A model generated the notes under the pieces. That model searched no databases, had not been told where the DNA came from, and worked only from the letters and a program-made list of their open reading frames with translations. From contig JAJRRC010000063.1 of assembly GCA_024279865.1 (NCBI GenBank), positions 1 through 64,000 on the forward strand: a stretch of 64,000 nucleotides of DNA, in the 5' to 3' direction. Source of the DNA: Planctomycetota bacterium. GTDB lineage: Bacteria; Planctomycetota; Phycisphaerae; Phycisphaerales; Phycisphaeraceae. The position numbers and the translations under genes were made by a program. Below are positions 16,879 through 25,715 of the stretch, in pieces (the stretch's first letter is position 1; the number at the start of each line of letters is the position of its first letter).

Positions 16879-17889
16879 TTATGCTCGGCGACCGAGGTGC
16901 GGCCGCAAGAGCCAGAGAAAACTAATCCCGCCGATCAAGGCTGTAAAAATACCAATCGGCAAACGGCCCCGGCCAAACCACATGTCAATCGTCGTGCTCA
17001 GCAGGTCCGAACCCACAATTAAAATCGCACCACACAACGCTGCCGCCGGGACCACACCCCGATGCACCGGCCCCACAAACAACCTTGCCACATGCGGACA
17101 AACCAACCCGACAAACGCAATCGGGCCTGCCAAGACCACCGCCCCCGCCGCCAGCACCCCACTGATTAAAAACAGCATCAATCGCAAGCGTTTAAGATTC
17201 ACCCCCAAACTCTGAGCTTCGTCTGAGGGAAACGTCGCCACATCCAAAGCAGGCGCGCGATACCACAAAAAAGACACCCCCACAGCCGTAATCAAACCAA
17301 CCCACAAAACCGTGGACAAAGGCAACGCCTCTGACAAATACCCCATCATCCAACGGGCCATGTCTTCACGCATGCCCGCAGGACCCACCAGATAATTCAA
17401 AAGCATCATGATCGCCCCATTGAGCGAACTGAGAATCACCCCCACCAACAACAACCCCAGCGGATCGATCACACCCTGACGCTGGCCAATGAGATAGACA
17501 ATCGACAAGCTGACCACCGCCCCAACGAGAGCGCCAATATGATTCGCTCCGAGATGACGGCCAAGGCTATAGCTGATAAACATCTGCAACATCACCCCCA
17601 CCGCAGCCCCGCTAGACAAGCCCAAAATGTAAGGCTCCGCCAATGGATTCCGCAACAACACCTGCAACGCCACCCCTCCCGTCGCCAAGGCCACCCCCAC
17701 ACAGATCGCTTCAAATACCCGCAACCCACGCAAACGCAAAATCGTGTCCGCCATCTCTCCAGCAGGCCAGCCAAACGACTCCCCCACATGTAGCCGAAGC
17801 AACGTCAATGCCACAAGCATCGCAGTCAAAGCGATCAACCAGAACCGTCGTCTGCGACAGTCGCCTGTATTTATTTGATTCGTTGGCAT
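16879..17889 (-). CDS. FecCD/BtuC-type ABC transporter permease
   Basis: A 336-residue polytopic protein of the BtuC/FhuB/FecCD family that moves corrinoids or Fe-siderophores through the inner membrane. Family blocks include RLRGLRVFEAICVGVALATGG, the LLRNPLAEPYILGLSSGAAVG turn, and the C-terminal PIAFVGLVCPHVARLFVG (the coupling region for the ATPase). About nine to ten hydrophobic segments can be counted. Neither the ATPase nor the binding protein is adjacent; a BtuF-like lipoprotein is at 21137-22042. With the adenosyltransferase at 2623, a corrinoid substrate is the best guess but not shown. Confidence 0.88.
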   Translation of the reverse strand: MPTNQINTGDCRRRRFWLIALTAMLVALTLLRLHVGESFGWPAGEMADTILRLRGLRVFEAICVGVALATGGVALQVLLRNPLAEPYILGLSSGAAVGVMLQMFISYSLGRHLGANHIGALVGAVVSLSIVYLIGQRQGVIDPLGLLLVGVILSSLNGAIMMLLNYLVGPAGMREDMARWMMGYLSEALPLSTVLWVGLITAVGVSFLWYRAPALDVATFPSDEAQSLGVNLKRLRLMLFLISGVLAAGAVVLAGPIAFVGLVCPHVARLFVGPVHRGVVPAAALCGAILIVGSDLLSTTIDMWFGRGRLPIGIFTALIGGISFLWLLRPHLGRRA

Positions 17890-18060
17890 AATCAGTGGTC
17901 GTGGGTTCTATCAAGTTTGCCTGGAGCCTATCGCCAAGCATGGAATTCCAGACGATCCTCTATGCAGCAGAGTCTGTCAAATGGTTTGGCTCAAAGCCTT
18001 GTTCAAAAAGGACCAACACTGGAGTGGAGGCCTGTCTTTTAAGCAAATTCATGCTTCATT
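17890..18060. other. Divergent intergenic region, no motif recognised
   Basis: Separates the permease (minus) from the methyltransferase (plus). Promoters for both must lie here or nearby, but I see no convincing -35/-10 pair, operator or cobalamin riboswitch. Confidence 0.35.
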
Positions 18061-19335
18061 ATGGGAATGGCCGACCCCAATACTATGAATGATTCGATTT
18101 TGTCCCCAGCTTCTGTGAATGGTGGTTGTCAATCAACTGAAAATCCCTGGAAAATCACCCGGCCCGGCAATGGACTGGTCCTTGTTCGTCATACGGACAC
18201 CCCCAACCCCCAACCCACTGATTGGCTAAAAATTCTTGGCTCGTTTATCCCTCGCTTGCCTCGGGTGAAACTCGTGGGCGCCAAACGCTATTTTGCTGAT
18301 GGGCACGTTTTTTCCCTTGGCGAATTTGTGATCCATCCCAAAGGCTTTCATCATCACGGCAAAGGGGTTCATGGCCAGTGCTACCGATTCCCTCAAGAAG
18401 TAGACGTGATCAGCGGCGGGGTCATGGTAGTTGAAGAAGCAGCTTTTGATGCCGCCCATGGCGAAGCATTGCTCAATGCGTTGCCCCAACTTGGGCCGAT
18501 GGCGTTGGGGCTGACAATCAGAATTCAAGGCGGGCGATGCCTGGCGGTTCCTCAGGTGATTGTCACTGATGAATCGACGCCTTGCCCGCAGGATACAGAG
18601 GAAGCCGCGTTCAAAGAAATTTTTGATTTTGATTGGGTTTCCCCTGACATGCGTGATGTTTACGCTCGCCATGAAGGCAATGGTCTTTTGTGGAATTATT
18701 CATTGCACGCGGGCATGATGCCGTTTGAAAAATACGATCAACGCGGAGCTTTGGTCTGGGAGGGGTACAGCAAAGCAGACCCTCTGAAACAGCGTTGCGA
18801 TCATCTGGCTAAATTGGTTGCTGAGTATGCGTTGGGTGAAGAAGAACCTGTCTTGGACATGGGCTGTGGGGATGGGTTGTTCAGTCATTTGTTTGCCATG
18901 GCGGGATTGGAAGTCCAAGGGATTGATCCTGAACCCCAAGGCGTGGCCGTCTCTACCAAAATGTGCAGCACCCAGACCTATCCACCAAGCGCCAAAGGCG
19001 GGCCACGTTTCAAAAAAGGACGCGGCGACGCGATTCCGTTTGAAGATGGTTTTGCAGCTTGTGTGACGCTCTTTGATGTGATTGAACATTTGGCCAACCC
19101 GATTCAAATTCTCAAAGAGATCAGCCGCGTCCTCAAGCCCGGCGGCCACCTGGTTTGCGTGACCCCCGCCTGGCAGTTCGGCGGATCGTCCGATGCGGTC
19201 TATCATGGTTTTGAATACACCGCTGAAGAACTCAACCGCCAGATCAATGCCACGCCCAATTTAAAAATCATCAGAAACGGTAACATCACCGGTATCTACC
19301 GAGACCTCATCGCCATTGCTAAAAAAGAGGCCTAG
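18061..19335 (+). CDS. SAM-dependent class I methyltransferase with an extra N-terminal domain
   Basis: A 424-residue protein. The C-terminal half is a Rossmann methyltransferase: motif I VLDMGCGDG at 264-272, the acidic GIDPEP after strand 2, a CVTLFDVIEHLANP block (motif IV/post-IV) and the VLKPGGHLVCVTP motif. The N-terminal 230 residues are not recognised; they contain LVRHTDTPNPQ and a KRYFADGHVFSLGEFVIHPKGFHHHGKG stretch in separate blocks, and may bind the substrate. In-frame ATGs also occur at codons 3 and 9. The substrate is unknown. It precedes a small minus-strand frame and a sulfatase. Confidence 0.75.
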   Translation: MGMADPNTMNDSILSPASVNGGCQSTENPWKITRPGNGLVLVRHTDTPNPQPTDWLKILGSFIPRLPRVKLVGAKRYFADGHVFSLGEFVIHPKGFHHHGKGVHGQCYRFPQEVDVISGGVMVVEEAAFDAAHGEALLNALPQLGPMALGLTIRIQGGRCLAVPQVIVTDESTPCPQDTEEAAFKEIFDFDWVSPDMRDVYARHEGNGLLWNYSLHAGMMPFEKYDQRGALVWEGYSKADPLKQRCDHLAKLVAEYALGEEEPVLDMGCGDGLFSHLFAMAGLEVQGIDPEPQGVAVSTKMCSTQTYPPSAKGGPRFKKGRGDAIPFEDGFAACVTLFDVIEHLANPIQILKEISRVLKPGGHLVCVTPAWQFGGSSDAVYHGFEYTAEELNRQINATPNLKIIRNGNITGIYRDLIAIAKKEA

Positions 19336-19336
19336 C

Positions 19337-19555
19337 CTAGAGCGTCACCATTCCAAACACAGCCGGCGAATAGAATCCCACGCGTCCCAAGAGAGCCTTA
19401 GAGCGTGTGATAGCCGCCAACTGACCAGCTTCCTGTTTGCCAAAACACCCCTTGAGAACACGTCCTGTCAGTTCATCCCAGACAAACACAGGCATGGTAT
19501 CATTGTCATTTATTTTATAGTCCCATGCCAAGAGGTCCGATTCGATGTGCCACAA
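19337..19555 (-). CDS. Possible small protein of unknown function
   Basis: A 72-codon frame exactly fills the space between the methyltransferase stop and the sulfatase start on the opposite strand. The product begins MWHIESDLLAWDYKINDND and contains VFVWDELTGRVLKGCFGKQE; composition and codon use look protein-like rather than random. No strong ribosome-binding site was seen, and its start would be within a few bases of the divergent sulfatase start. I do not recognise a family. It could be a real gene or a chance frame. Confidence 0.4.
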   Translation of the reverse strand: MWHIESDLLAWDYKINDNDTMPVFVWDELTGRVLKGCFGKQEAGQLAAITRSKALLGRVGFYSPAVFGMVTL

Positions 19556-19559
19556 GCCG

Positions 19560-21083
19560 ATGAACGTGATTTATATTCTTGACGACGATCATCGTGCTGA
19601 ACTACTTGGATGTGCTGGACACCCCATTCTCAAAACCCCGCACCTAGACAAACTCGCCAAGCAAGGCATCCGTTTTAAAAATGCCTTCTGTACCAGTCCC
19701 ATCTGTACGCCCAGTCGCACCTGTCACTACCTTGGACAATGGGAACGCAAGCATGGCGTGAACTTTAACAGCCACTCCAGCGTGGCACCGGAAGCTTGGG
19801 AAAAAAGCTTTCCCCAGCAGCTTAAAAAAGCAGGCTACTTTACAGGATGGGTGGGAAAAAACCATGTCCCCGTCGGCCAAAATGGCTACACCAGTGGATA
19901 CATGGAAAATATTTTTGACTACTGGTATGGGAACCACAACCACTCAGGCTTCTATCCCAAAACACAAGCCCCCGGCGGCAAGATTTACGGTCAGGCTCAA
20001 CAAGACACCCAAGTCGAAATCTTCGAAGAAGGGGCCATGAACTTCCTGGACCCACAGGAAGCCTTTCTTCAAAACGCAAAAAAACCGTTACCCAAACGCC
20101 CCAAGGATCAACCCTTTTGCCTGTGCTTAACCTTTAATCTCCCTCATGCCTACAGCACCGGGAATATGCAGCTTCGCCCGGAGGACGACCCTCTTTATCA
20201 CTTGACCTATCGCGATCAGTTTGACCAAATCGCCTTGCCTAAAACATACGCTCAGGTGGGAACGCCAAGCCCGCCTCGCATTCCGCTTGATGTCTACAAC
20301 AACGTACGCATCCCTTCGTATGACTATGTGCATACGCCTTTGGTCCTAAGAGAACGACGGATTCGAGAATTCCAGGCCATCACCGGCATCGACCGAGCCA
20401 TTGGACACTTGCGAGAAAAACTTGACGAGCTAAACCTGACAGAAAACACCCTCATCATTTTCTCTACCGATCACGGCATCCACCATGGCGAACATGGACT
20501 CGGCGGAAAATGTTTTCTCTATGAAGAAGACCTTCGAATCCCGATGATTGTGTATGACCCACGCCTAGAAAAAGCTGACCAAGGACAAGTCCGTGACGAA
20601 ATGGTCCTTGTCCCGGACCTAGCACCCACCGTGCTGGATTTGTGTGACCAACCCATCCCCGACACCATGCAGGGATGCAGCTTGGCACCGTTACTGAACA
20701 ACCAGTCAACAGACTGGAGGCAAGATTTTTTTGCTGAACAACTCATGGACATTCAAAACTATCCCCGCAGTGAAGCTGTCCGGTCGCACGATTGGAAATA
20801 CATCCGCTATTTCAAACGCACCGAAGACCCTGCCCAAACACACCTGTATTACAAGGGAACCCTCGATCACTACGACGATTGTCTGACCAGCACGCTCAAA
20901 AATGAGCAGCCGATCTACGAAGAATTATTTGACCTCACCAATGATCCGCTAGAAACCCAAAACCTTGCCACGGACCCAAGCCAGCAAGATCGACTCCAAG
21001 CACTACGCCAACGAATCATGACCCTTGGACAACAAGCAAAAGAAGATGACCGTCCCCCATTAACGTTAACATTGCCTGCGTAA
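19560..21083 (+). CDS. Sulfatase (alkaline-phosphatase superfamily), S1-type with CTPSR
   Basis: Hydrolyses sulfate esters; members in planctomycetes act mostly on sulfated polysaccharides. From the ATG at 19560 the protein has 507 residues. D8-D9-D10-H11 (ILDDDHR) is the first metal site, and C49 in FCTSPICTPSRT is the cysteine converted to formylglycine (C-x-P-x-R). A second metal site lies in FSTDHGIHHGEHG (about residues 303-315). There is no clear signal peptide, so it may be cytoplasmic. An upstream in-frame start at 19545 adds five residues only. No maturase gene is in the window. Confidence 0.92.
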   Translation: MNVIYILDDDHRAELLGCAGHPILKTPHLDKLAKQGIRFKNAFCTSPICTPSRTCHYLGQWERKHGVNFNSHSSVAPEAWEKSFPQQLKKAGYFTGWVGKNHVPVGQNGYTSGYMENIFDYWYGNHNHSGFYPKTQAPGGKIYGQAQQDTQVEIFEEGAMNFLDPQEAFLQNAKKPLPKRPKDQPFCLCLTFNLPHAYSTGNMQLRPEDDPLYHLTYRDQFDQIALPKTYAQVGTPSPPRIPLDVYNNVRIPSYDYVHTPLVLRERRIREFQAITGIDRAIGHLREKLDELNLTENTLIIFSTDHGIHHGEHGLGGKCFLYEEDLRIPMIVYDPRLEKADQGQVRDEMVLVPDLAPTVLDLCDQPIPDTMQGCSLAPLLNNQSTDWRQDFFAEQLMDIQNYPRSEAVRSHDWKYIRYFKRTEDPAQTHLYYKGTLDHYDDCLTSTLKNEQPIYEELFDLTNDPLETQNLATDPSQQDRLQALRQRIMTLGQQAKEDDRPPLTLTLPA

Positions 21084-21136
21084 ATCAATCGCAATGAAAT
21101 AGATTGGGGCAGTCTCTTTTGGGCTGTTTGAATCGA

Positions 21137-22042
21137 TCAGGGGCCAGCATCATTTTTTTTGATCTGCGTTTGAAGTTCCGGGTGAATCGCTTGAGTGATG
21201 GCCTGGGCAATCCGTGGCAAGGAAGTCGCAGGCAGAAAAACCAACGGGTCATTGATCAGCACAATCCGATGGTTCAGGACGGCGGGGATCGGCAAGCCTG
21301 CAAAATCAGCGAGACGAGGATCATCGCCATCTTTCGTTAAAACGGGCGCGCCGGGCAAGCACAATAAAATAACCTCTGGCCTCAACGCAATGAGCTTTTC
21401 ACGATCAAAGGTCGGCGCGCTCACACGGGCATCACCTGCGACATTGATGCCTCCGCACAAGGTCACCAATTCATCGATCACCGTCCCCGGGCCACTGGCC
21501 ATCACCGGATCAACGCCAATCACAGGCAAAACCCTTAGCCTTGGCTGTCCATCGGTTTTCTGCTCCAAACGGGTCAACTTGGCAAACATTGCTTTGTGAA
21601 GTTTGGCTGCCCGGTCTGCATATCCCAGATCACGTCCCAAACCCAATACAATTTCTCCCACTGCTGCAATGGTGTCCGGATAGTCATAGGCCAGCAATTG
21701 AAACTGTCCCGTCTGAGCCAATTGCACCAGATGCGAAGGCTTGCCATGACGGCCTGTCATCATGATCACATGCGTGGGGTTCAGGGCCAACACCCGTTCA
21801 GAATTGATATCCAGGTAGTTGCCCACCACCGGCAAATGGCCAATGGCTGTCGCGTCATAATCCGATACGCCTACCACCGCATCAGCCAGCGACAGGTCGA
21901 TCAACATACGGCTCACCGCAGGCGCCAACGTCACCACCCGCAAAGACCCTTTTGCCTTGCGAGGCGTTTGATCCTTTTGATCACACCCGCCACACAAACA
22001 CAGGCCTATGAAAAACAATATCCAAATTCGGTTCAACATCAA
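21137..22042 (-). CDS. BtuF-like ABC transporter substrate-binding lipoprotein
   Basis: A 301-residue periplasmic binding protein of the helical-backbone (type III) family. It has a lipoprotein signal with lipobox LCGGC (Cys20), then VVTLAPAVSRMLIDL, the GVSDYD block, ERVLALNPTHVIMM and PVIGVDPVMASGPGTVIDEL, all typical of BtuF/FhuD-like proteins that bind cobalamin or siderophores. It overlaps the upstream membrane-protein gene by four bases (ATGA). The cognate permease may be the BtuC-like gene at 16879. Corrinoid binding is inference. Confidence 0.82.
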   Translation of the reverse strand: MMLNRIWILFFIGLCLCGGCDQKDQTPRKAKGSLRVVTLAPAVSRMLIDLSLADAVVGVSDYDATAIGHLPVVGNYLDINSERVLALNPTHVIMMTGRHGKPSHLVQLAQTGQFQLLAYDYPDTIAAVGEIVLGLGRDLGYADRAAKLHKAMFAKLTRLEQKTDGQPRLRVLPVIGVDPVMASGPGTVIDELVTLCGGINVAGDARVSAPTFDREKLIALRPEVILLCLPGAPVLTKDGDDPRLADFAGLPIPAVLNHRIVLINDPLVFLPATSLPRIAQAITQAIHPELQTQIKKNDAGP

Positions 22043-23622
22043 GGGTGTTCTGACTCAATAATTGGTTCGGGGGTATCTTCATGACGATCCATGGCAATTT
22101 CATCGAATCGTGTTTTGTCCGCTGAATGGCGCAGCAATAGATAAATCAACACATTGGAACTGTAGTAAAACGAAATGGTGTACGCCCCGATGATGCCAGT
22201 GAGGAAAAAACACCAAACCCAAATCAAGCCCGCAGTCAGCTTGCCTGTGAAGCCCAGGCCTGCATACCAATCCACGTCGTAGAGCAGCTGCCCCAAACGT
22301 GGTGAAGGCATCAAGGCCTCCCAACGTCCAAGGTTTTCAGAGACTTGTGAAAACACACCCATGCCTACAAAAAAGTGAGTTAAACACAACGTTAAATAAA
22401 TCAGCGTGCTAATAAAAATGTAACCAATCGCACCATACACCAGTGACAGCAGTGAATAAAAAAGCCAGTGCCACGGCCGTCCGACCAAGTAACCAAAACT
22501 GCGACTCACCGCATCAAAACTATCCGTCCCTTCAACCACCAAGGCAGGGTAAAACATCGGATGGCCCGCCATGGTCAGAACCAACAACATGGCCATGGAA
22601 AAGCCCAAAAAAAGTGCGACTGCAAAAAGAAATCCCCCAAGCATGTCCAAAACCGGCAAATTAAAAAACACCAACCCGCCCCCTGCCAAAAGCAAGGCAC
22701 AAAAACCCGCCAACAATGCTGGGAACACAGGCGTAAGAATAAACCAGAGATACCGCCTCAAGACAAATCGCATGGCAACCATCACCGAAACATGCGACGA
22801 ATCCGTTGCATCCAGTGCCGCCAAGCGGGCAATCGTGCCACCCAAAATGGAAAACAATGCCAACAAAATTATCCCAAAGAAAATCGAAAAGACCCGATGG
22901 GTATGGTACATCCACCCAGGTAGAACAATCACTAAATCCCGAATCGCTCGCCCCACGGTGTTTGTTTCAAGCCCTTGGGCAGAAGCTGATCCTGCGGGCA
23001 CGATGATATGCTGAAACCCAAAACGCAAGCCCACTGCCGCATTGACCAGCCGTTCAAAGGCACGCAATTGATAGGCAAAGGCAACCTTAAAAACACCTGC
23101 AGGTTCCATTCCCGCCACCGCAGCCAATGCTTGACGGTGGGTGCGGCGAAGTTCTTTTTTTGTTTTATTCAGTTTGTCGAGATTCACCGCTTTGGTCTGG
23201 CCTGCCACCAACTGTTGAATTTGTCGTTCACGTCTATTGAAATGGTCGTGAATCGCTTTGCGGGCCAGGGCGAAGCGGTCAGGCGATTCAATCATTTTCT
23301 CAGGCTTCACATCCAAGAGGTAAAGACTTTTCAGAAGTTTCACGAGCTTGATTCGTGATCGAGCATCATGTTCTTCACGCCATTGTTCAAAGCTCTCGGT
23401 ATTTCGATTGGCATAAACTTCGATTTCACGGGGAAACGCGCGTGGGCCGCACATAACATCCAGGCCATGCCCCAAGATAAAAATCAACACAAGCAGCATC
23501 AAGGCCAGCCCCATTTTGCTCAAGCCAATGGCCATGCGAAAAGCACCGAACAGCCGAAGCCAGGGAAACAAGTGTCCCCAAGCCACCTGATCAACGCGTA
23601 CGGGATGTTTGGATTCACTCAT
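22039..23622 (-). CDS. Large multipass membrane protein of unknown function
   Basis: A 527-residue protein I cannot assign. After a 30-residue cytosolic N-terminus comes a hydrophobic segment (about 35-52), then a long soluble region (70-180) rich in Arg/Lys/Glu, followed by about six membrane segments with a glycine-rich core and a short acidic C-terminus ending in EPIIESEHP. The middle has RDLVIVLPGWMYHTHRV. It is translationally coupled to the BtuF-like gene (stop overlaps its ATG), which hints at co-transcription but not at a shared mechanism. Similar proteins occur in planctomycetes, as far as I recall, without a role. Confidence 0.7.
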   Translation of the reverse strand: MSESKHPVRVDQVAWGHLFPWLRLFGAFRMAIGLSKMGLALMLLVLIFILGHGLDVMCGPRAFPREIEVYANRNTESFEQWREEHDARSRIKLVKLLKSLYLLDVKPEKMIESPDRFALARKAIHDHFNRRERQIQQLVAGQTKAVNLDKLNKTKKELRRTHRQALAAVAGMEPAGVFKVAFAYQLRAFERLVNAAVGLRFGFQHIIVPAGSASAQGLETNTVGRAIRDLVIVLPGWMYHTHRVFSIFFGIILLALFSILGGTIARLAALDATDSSHVSVMVAMRFVLRRYLWFILTPVFPALLAGFCALLLAGGGLVFFNLPVLDMLGGFLFAVALFLGFSMAMLLVLTMAGHPMFYPALVVEGTDSFDAVSRSFGYLVGRPWHWLFYSLLSLVYGAIGYIFISTLIYLTLCLTHFFVGMGVFSQVSENLGRWEALMPSPRLGQLLYDVDWYAGLGFTGKLTAGLIWVWCFFLTGIIGAYTISFYYSSNVLIYLLLRHSADKTRFDEIAMDRHEDTPEPIIESEHP

Positions 23623-23706
23623 TCATTTTGCCAATCACAGAAAAGCCAAGCAACACAGTTCAACCCAACGGCCAAGACAACCAATGGTTTGTGGTTTTAT
23701 TGAAGC

Positions 23707-24174
23707 TCAAGAGCCATGTTCTAAGACCTTGCCTTGTTCAATGGCGGTAATTTTATCCACACGCCGGGCATGACGTCCCCCTTCAAAATCAGATTGAATC
23801 CAGACCTCGAGAATTTGGTCGATGATCCCTCGACCGAGCATGTCTGCCGACAGGCACAAGACGTTGGCGTTGTTGTGTTGACGACAGAGTCTTGCGCCAA
23901 ATTCATCATGCACCAAGGCTGCCCGCACGCCAGCAACTTTGTTGGCGGCAATGCTCATGCCGATGCCAGACCCGCATAGCAGGATGCCCCGCTCTGCTTG
24001 GCCGTCTGCCACGGCTCGCGCGACGGGATAAGCCAAATCTGGATAGTCACAAATGGTGCAACCTTCTTCGAGTACGCCTAGGGGGAGCATTTCGTGGCCT
24101 TGGCTTCCCAATGTTTCAATGATGTGGCGGACCATTTGGCCTGCCCGGTGATCTGCACCAATTGCGATTTTCAT
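23707..24174 (-). CDS. rpiB: Ribose-5-phosphate isomerase B
   Basis: Interconverts ribose-5-phosphate and ribulose-5-phosphate (some relatives use allose-6-phosphate). From the ATG at 24174 it has 155 residues: MKIAIGADHRAGQMVR, the catalytic Cys in ILLCGSGIGMSIAANKVAG, ALVHDEFGARLCRQHNNANV and the C-terminal EGGRHARRVDKI phosphate-binding segment. The start was chosen because it overlaps the stop of the preceding gene as ATGA and matches the family; a frame from 24228 would add 18 residues inside that gene. Confidence 0.95.
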   Translation of the reverse strand: MKIAIGADHRAGQMVRHIIETLGSQGHEMLPLGVLEEGCTICDYPDLAYPVARAVADGQAERGILLCGSGIGMSIAANKVAGVRAALVHDEFGARLCRQHNNANVLCLSADMLGRGIIDQILEVWIQSDFEGGRHARRVDKITAIEQGKVLEHGS

Positions 24175-25316
24175 ACTTGCTGTTCCTTGATTCTCTGTGA
24201 AAGTCTGCGTCGAATAACCTCGGCACACCGAGCGTAAACGGTGACATCGGCACCAAACGGATCGTCAATATCCCCCGACTCATCAAGCATGTGTACCTTT
24301 GAAGCTGCTGCGGGCTCAAGCCTGAGCACATTTTGCAGGTGAGATTCTGTCATACAATAAATCACATCTGCTTCATGCACCATCTGAGCGGTCAACGGTT
24401 GTGATTGATGCGAAGATAAATCCAAGTCCAAGCGATTCATGGTGATTTGTGCCTGCTCGGTGGCTTCAAGGCCCGCACCGGCACTGGTTCCCGCAGAAAT
24501 CACCGCAATGCCCGCAGCTTCAAGGTCTTTCATGGCCACGCCTCGCTGCTCAGCGAGCAACTGCAATGCCAGCATCTGTGCCATGGGGGAACGGCAAGTG
24601 TTGCCACTACAGACGACCAGCATCGTCCAGCGGAGCATGCGTTGGATCATGCGTTTGTCATAAACCCCTTCACGCAGCACTGTAAAATCGGTCAAGCCTG
24701 TGGGGTCTTGTTTCACGCGGACGACGGTGGATGGTTTGGTGAATTGACTCATCCCGCCGTCAAGGGTGATTGCCGCATGCTTGCCGATGGATCGTTGGGC
24801 TGTCTGGGCATCATGTGGAGGCGGATCGCCTCGCAAGTTCGCACTGCTGGCAACGACAGGGCCATGGACCGCGTTCAATGCCACGCTCGCAAGCGGATGG
24901 TCCGGGCATCGCAGGCCTACTGTGTGATTGTGGTAGATACGATCTCGGATTTCAGGGCCGAGTCCCAGGGCTTTGATCTTGCGGCCGATGGTTTCTTCGG
25001 TCACATCCAAAACCAACGTCACCGGTCCGGGAAACGCTTTTCGAATGAGCCTTGACAGCAACGGCGAGGACATGTCCACATAATGGCCCGCTGCCTGAGG
25101 GTCTGGTAAATGAATGGCAAAGGGAGACCCCGGTGGCCGAGTTTTAAGATCGATCAAGGCGCGATACCCCGCATCACTCGCAGCAGCCACGCCGATGCCA
25201 TATACCGTTTCAGTCGGAAAAACGACGAGCTTTCCGTCGTTCATCGCTTGACCTGCTTTGTGGGCAAGCCTAGTCTGCTGACTTGAATCATATTCCTGGG
25301 CGGCAGTTGTTTGCAT
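24171..25316 (-). CDS. Fusion of Sua5/YrdC (threonylcarbamoyl-AMP synthase) and low-molecular-weight protein phosphatase
   Basis: 383 residues as read from a TTG at 25322; the ATG at 25316 removes two. Residues 12-225 are a Sua5/YrdC domain making threonylcarbamoyl-AMP for t6A37 of tRNA: PTETVYG (36-42), the LKTRPPGSPF loop (59-68) and SSAN (159-162). Residues 233-383 are an LMW phosphatase: VVCSGNTCRSPM with C238 and R244 and the acid loop DIDDPFG (D353/D354). Both active sites look intact, so it should be bifunctional. The phosphatase may act on phospho-Arg or phospho-Tyr. Coupled to rpiB by a 4-base overlap. In Firmicutes the two genes and rpiB are often neighbours; here two are fused. Confidence 0.92.
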   Translation of the reverse strand: MQTTAAQEYDSSQQTRLAHKAGQAMNDGKLVVFPTETVYGIGVAAASDAGYRALIDLKTRPPGSPFAIHLPDPQAAGHYVDMSSPLLSRLIRKAFPGPVTLVLDVTEETIGRKIKALGLGPEIRDRIYHNHTVGLRCPDHPLASVALNAVHGPVVASSANLRGDPPPHDAQTAQRSIGKHAAITLDGGMSQFTKPSTVVRVKQDPTGLTDFTVLREGVYDKRMIQRMLRWTMLVVCSGNTCRSPMAQMLALQLLAEQRGVAMKDLEAAGIAVISAGTSAGAGLEATEQAQITMNRLDLDLSSHQSQPLTAQMVHEADVIYCMTESHLQNVLRLEPAAASKVHMLDESGDIDDPFGADVTVYARCAEVIRRRLSQRIKEQQV

Positions 25317-25322
25317 AGTCAA

Positions 25323-25715
25323 TATATTATACCAATCCTATTTAAAACTCGTGCGAAGGGTTATTCGCGGAGACTGAATTGATAAGGCTTTATGAAAGTC
25401 TCAACGCGAACATCATATATGCGTTGCATATTAGCCAATGCAATGGCCCATTGCCAAGTTGAACCCCACAGTCCTGTTCCTCATTCACAGAAACAAGTTC
25501 AGCAAGAACCATTTGAGACCTCTTTTTCATTGGGATATTGCGTGCAAAAGTGTCGATGATGGACTGGCAAAGCCACCCACACCCAAGGCACAACTCAAAC
25601 ACCAAAGCAGGTCAAGCCTTCGCCTTGAGCATCCTCAATCATATCCCAAAATTCATTCAACGGTTGGCTGTATTTCATGCTTCGCAAAACAAGGGGAAGT
25701 CTTGTTGCTTGAGCT
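25323..25715. other. Intergenic region of about 390 bases, no gene seen
   Basis: Frames on both strands here are short or run antisense into the OmpA-like gene. No tRNA, terminator or dispersed repeat was recognised. The part near 25320 is A/T rich (TATATTATACC) and may hold the promoter of the fusion gene to its left. Confidence 0.4.

Noticed and set aside
17890-18060. Cobalamin riboswitch before the BtuC-like gene
   Set aside because: I could not find a B12-box-like GCCACTG segment or the expected long leader.
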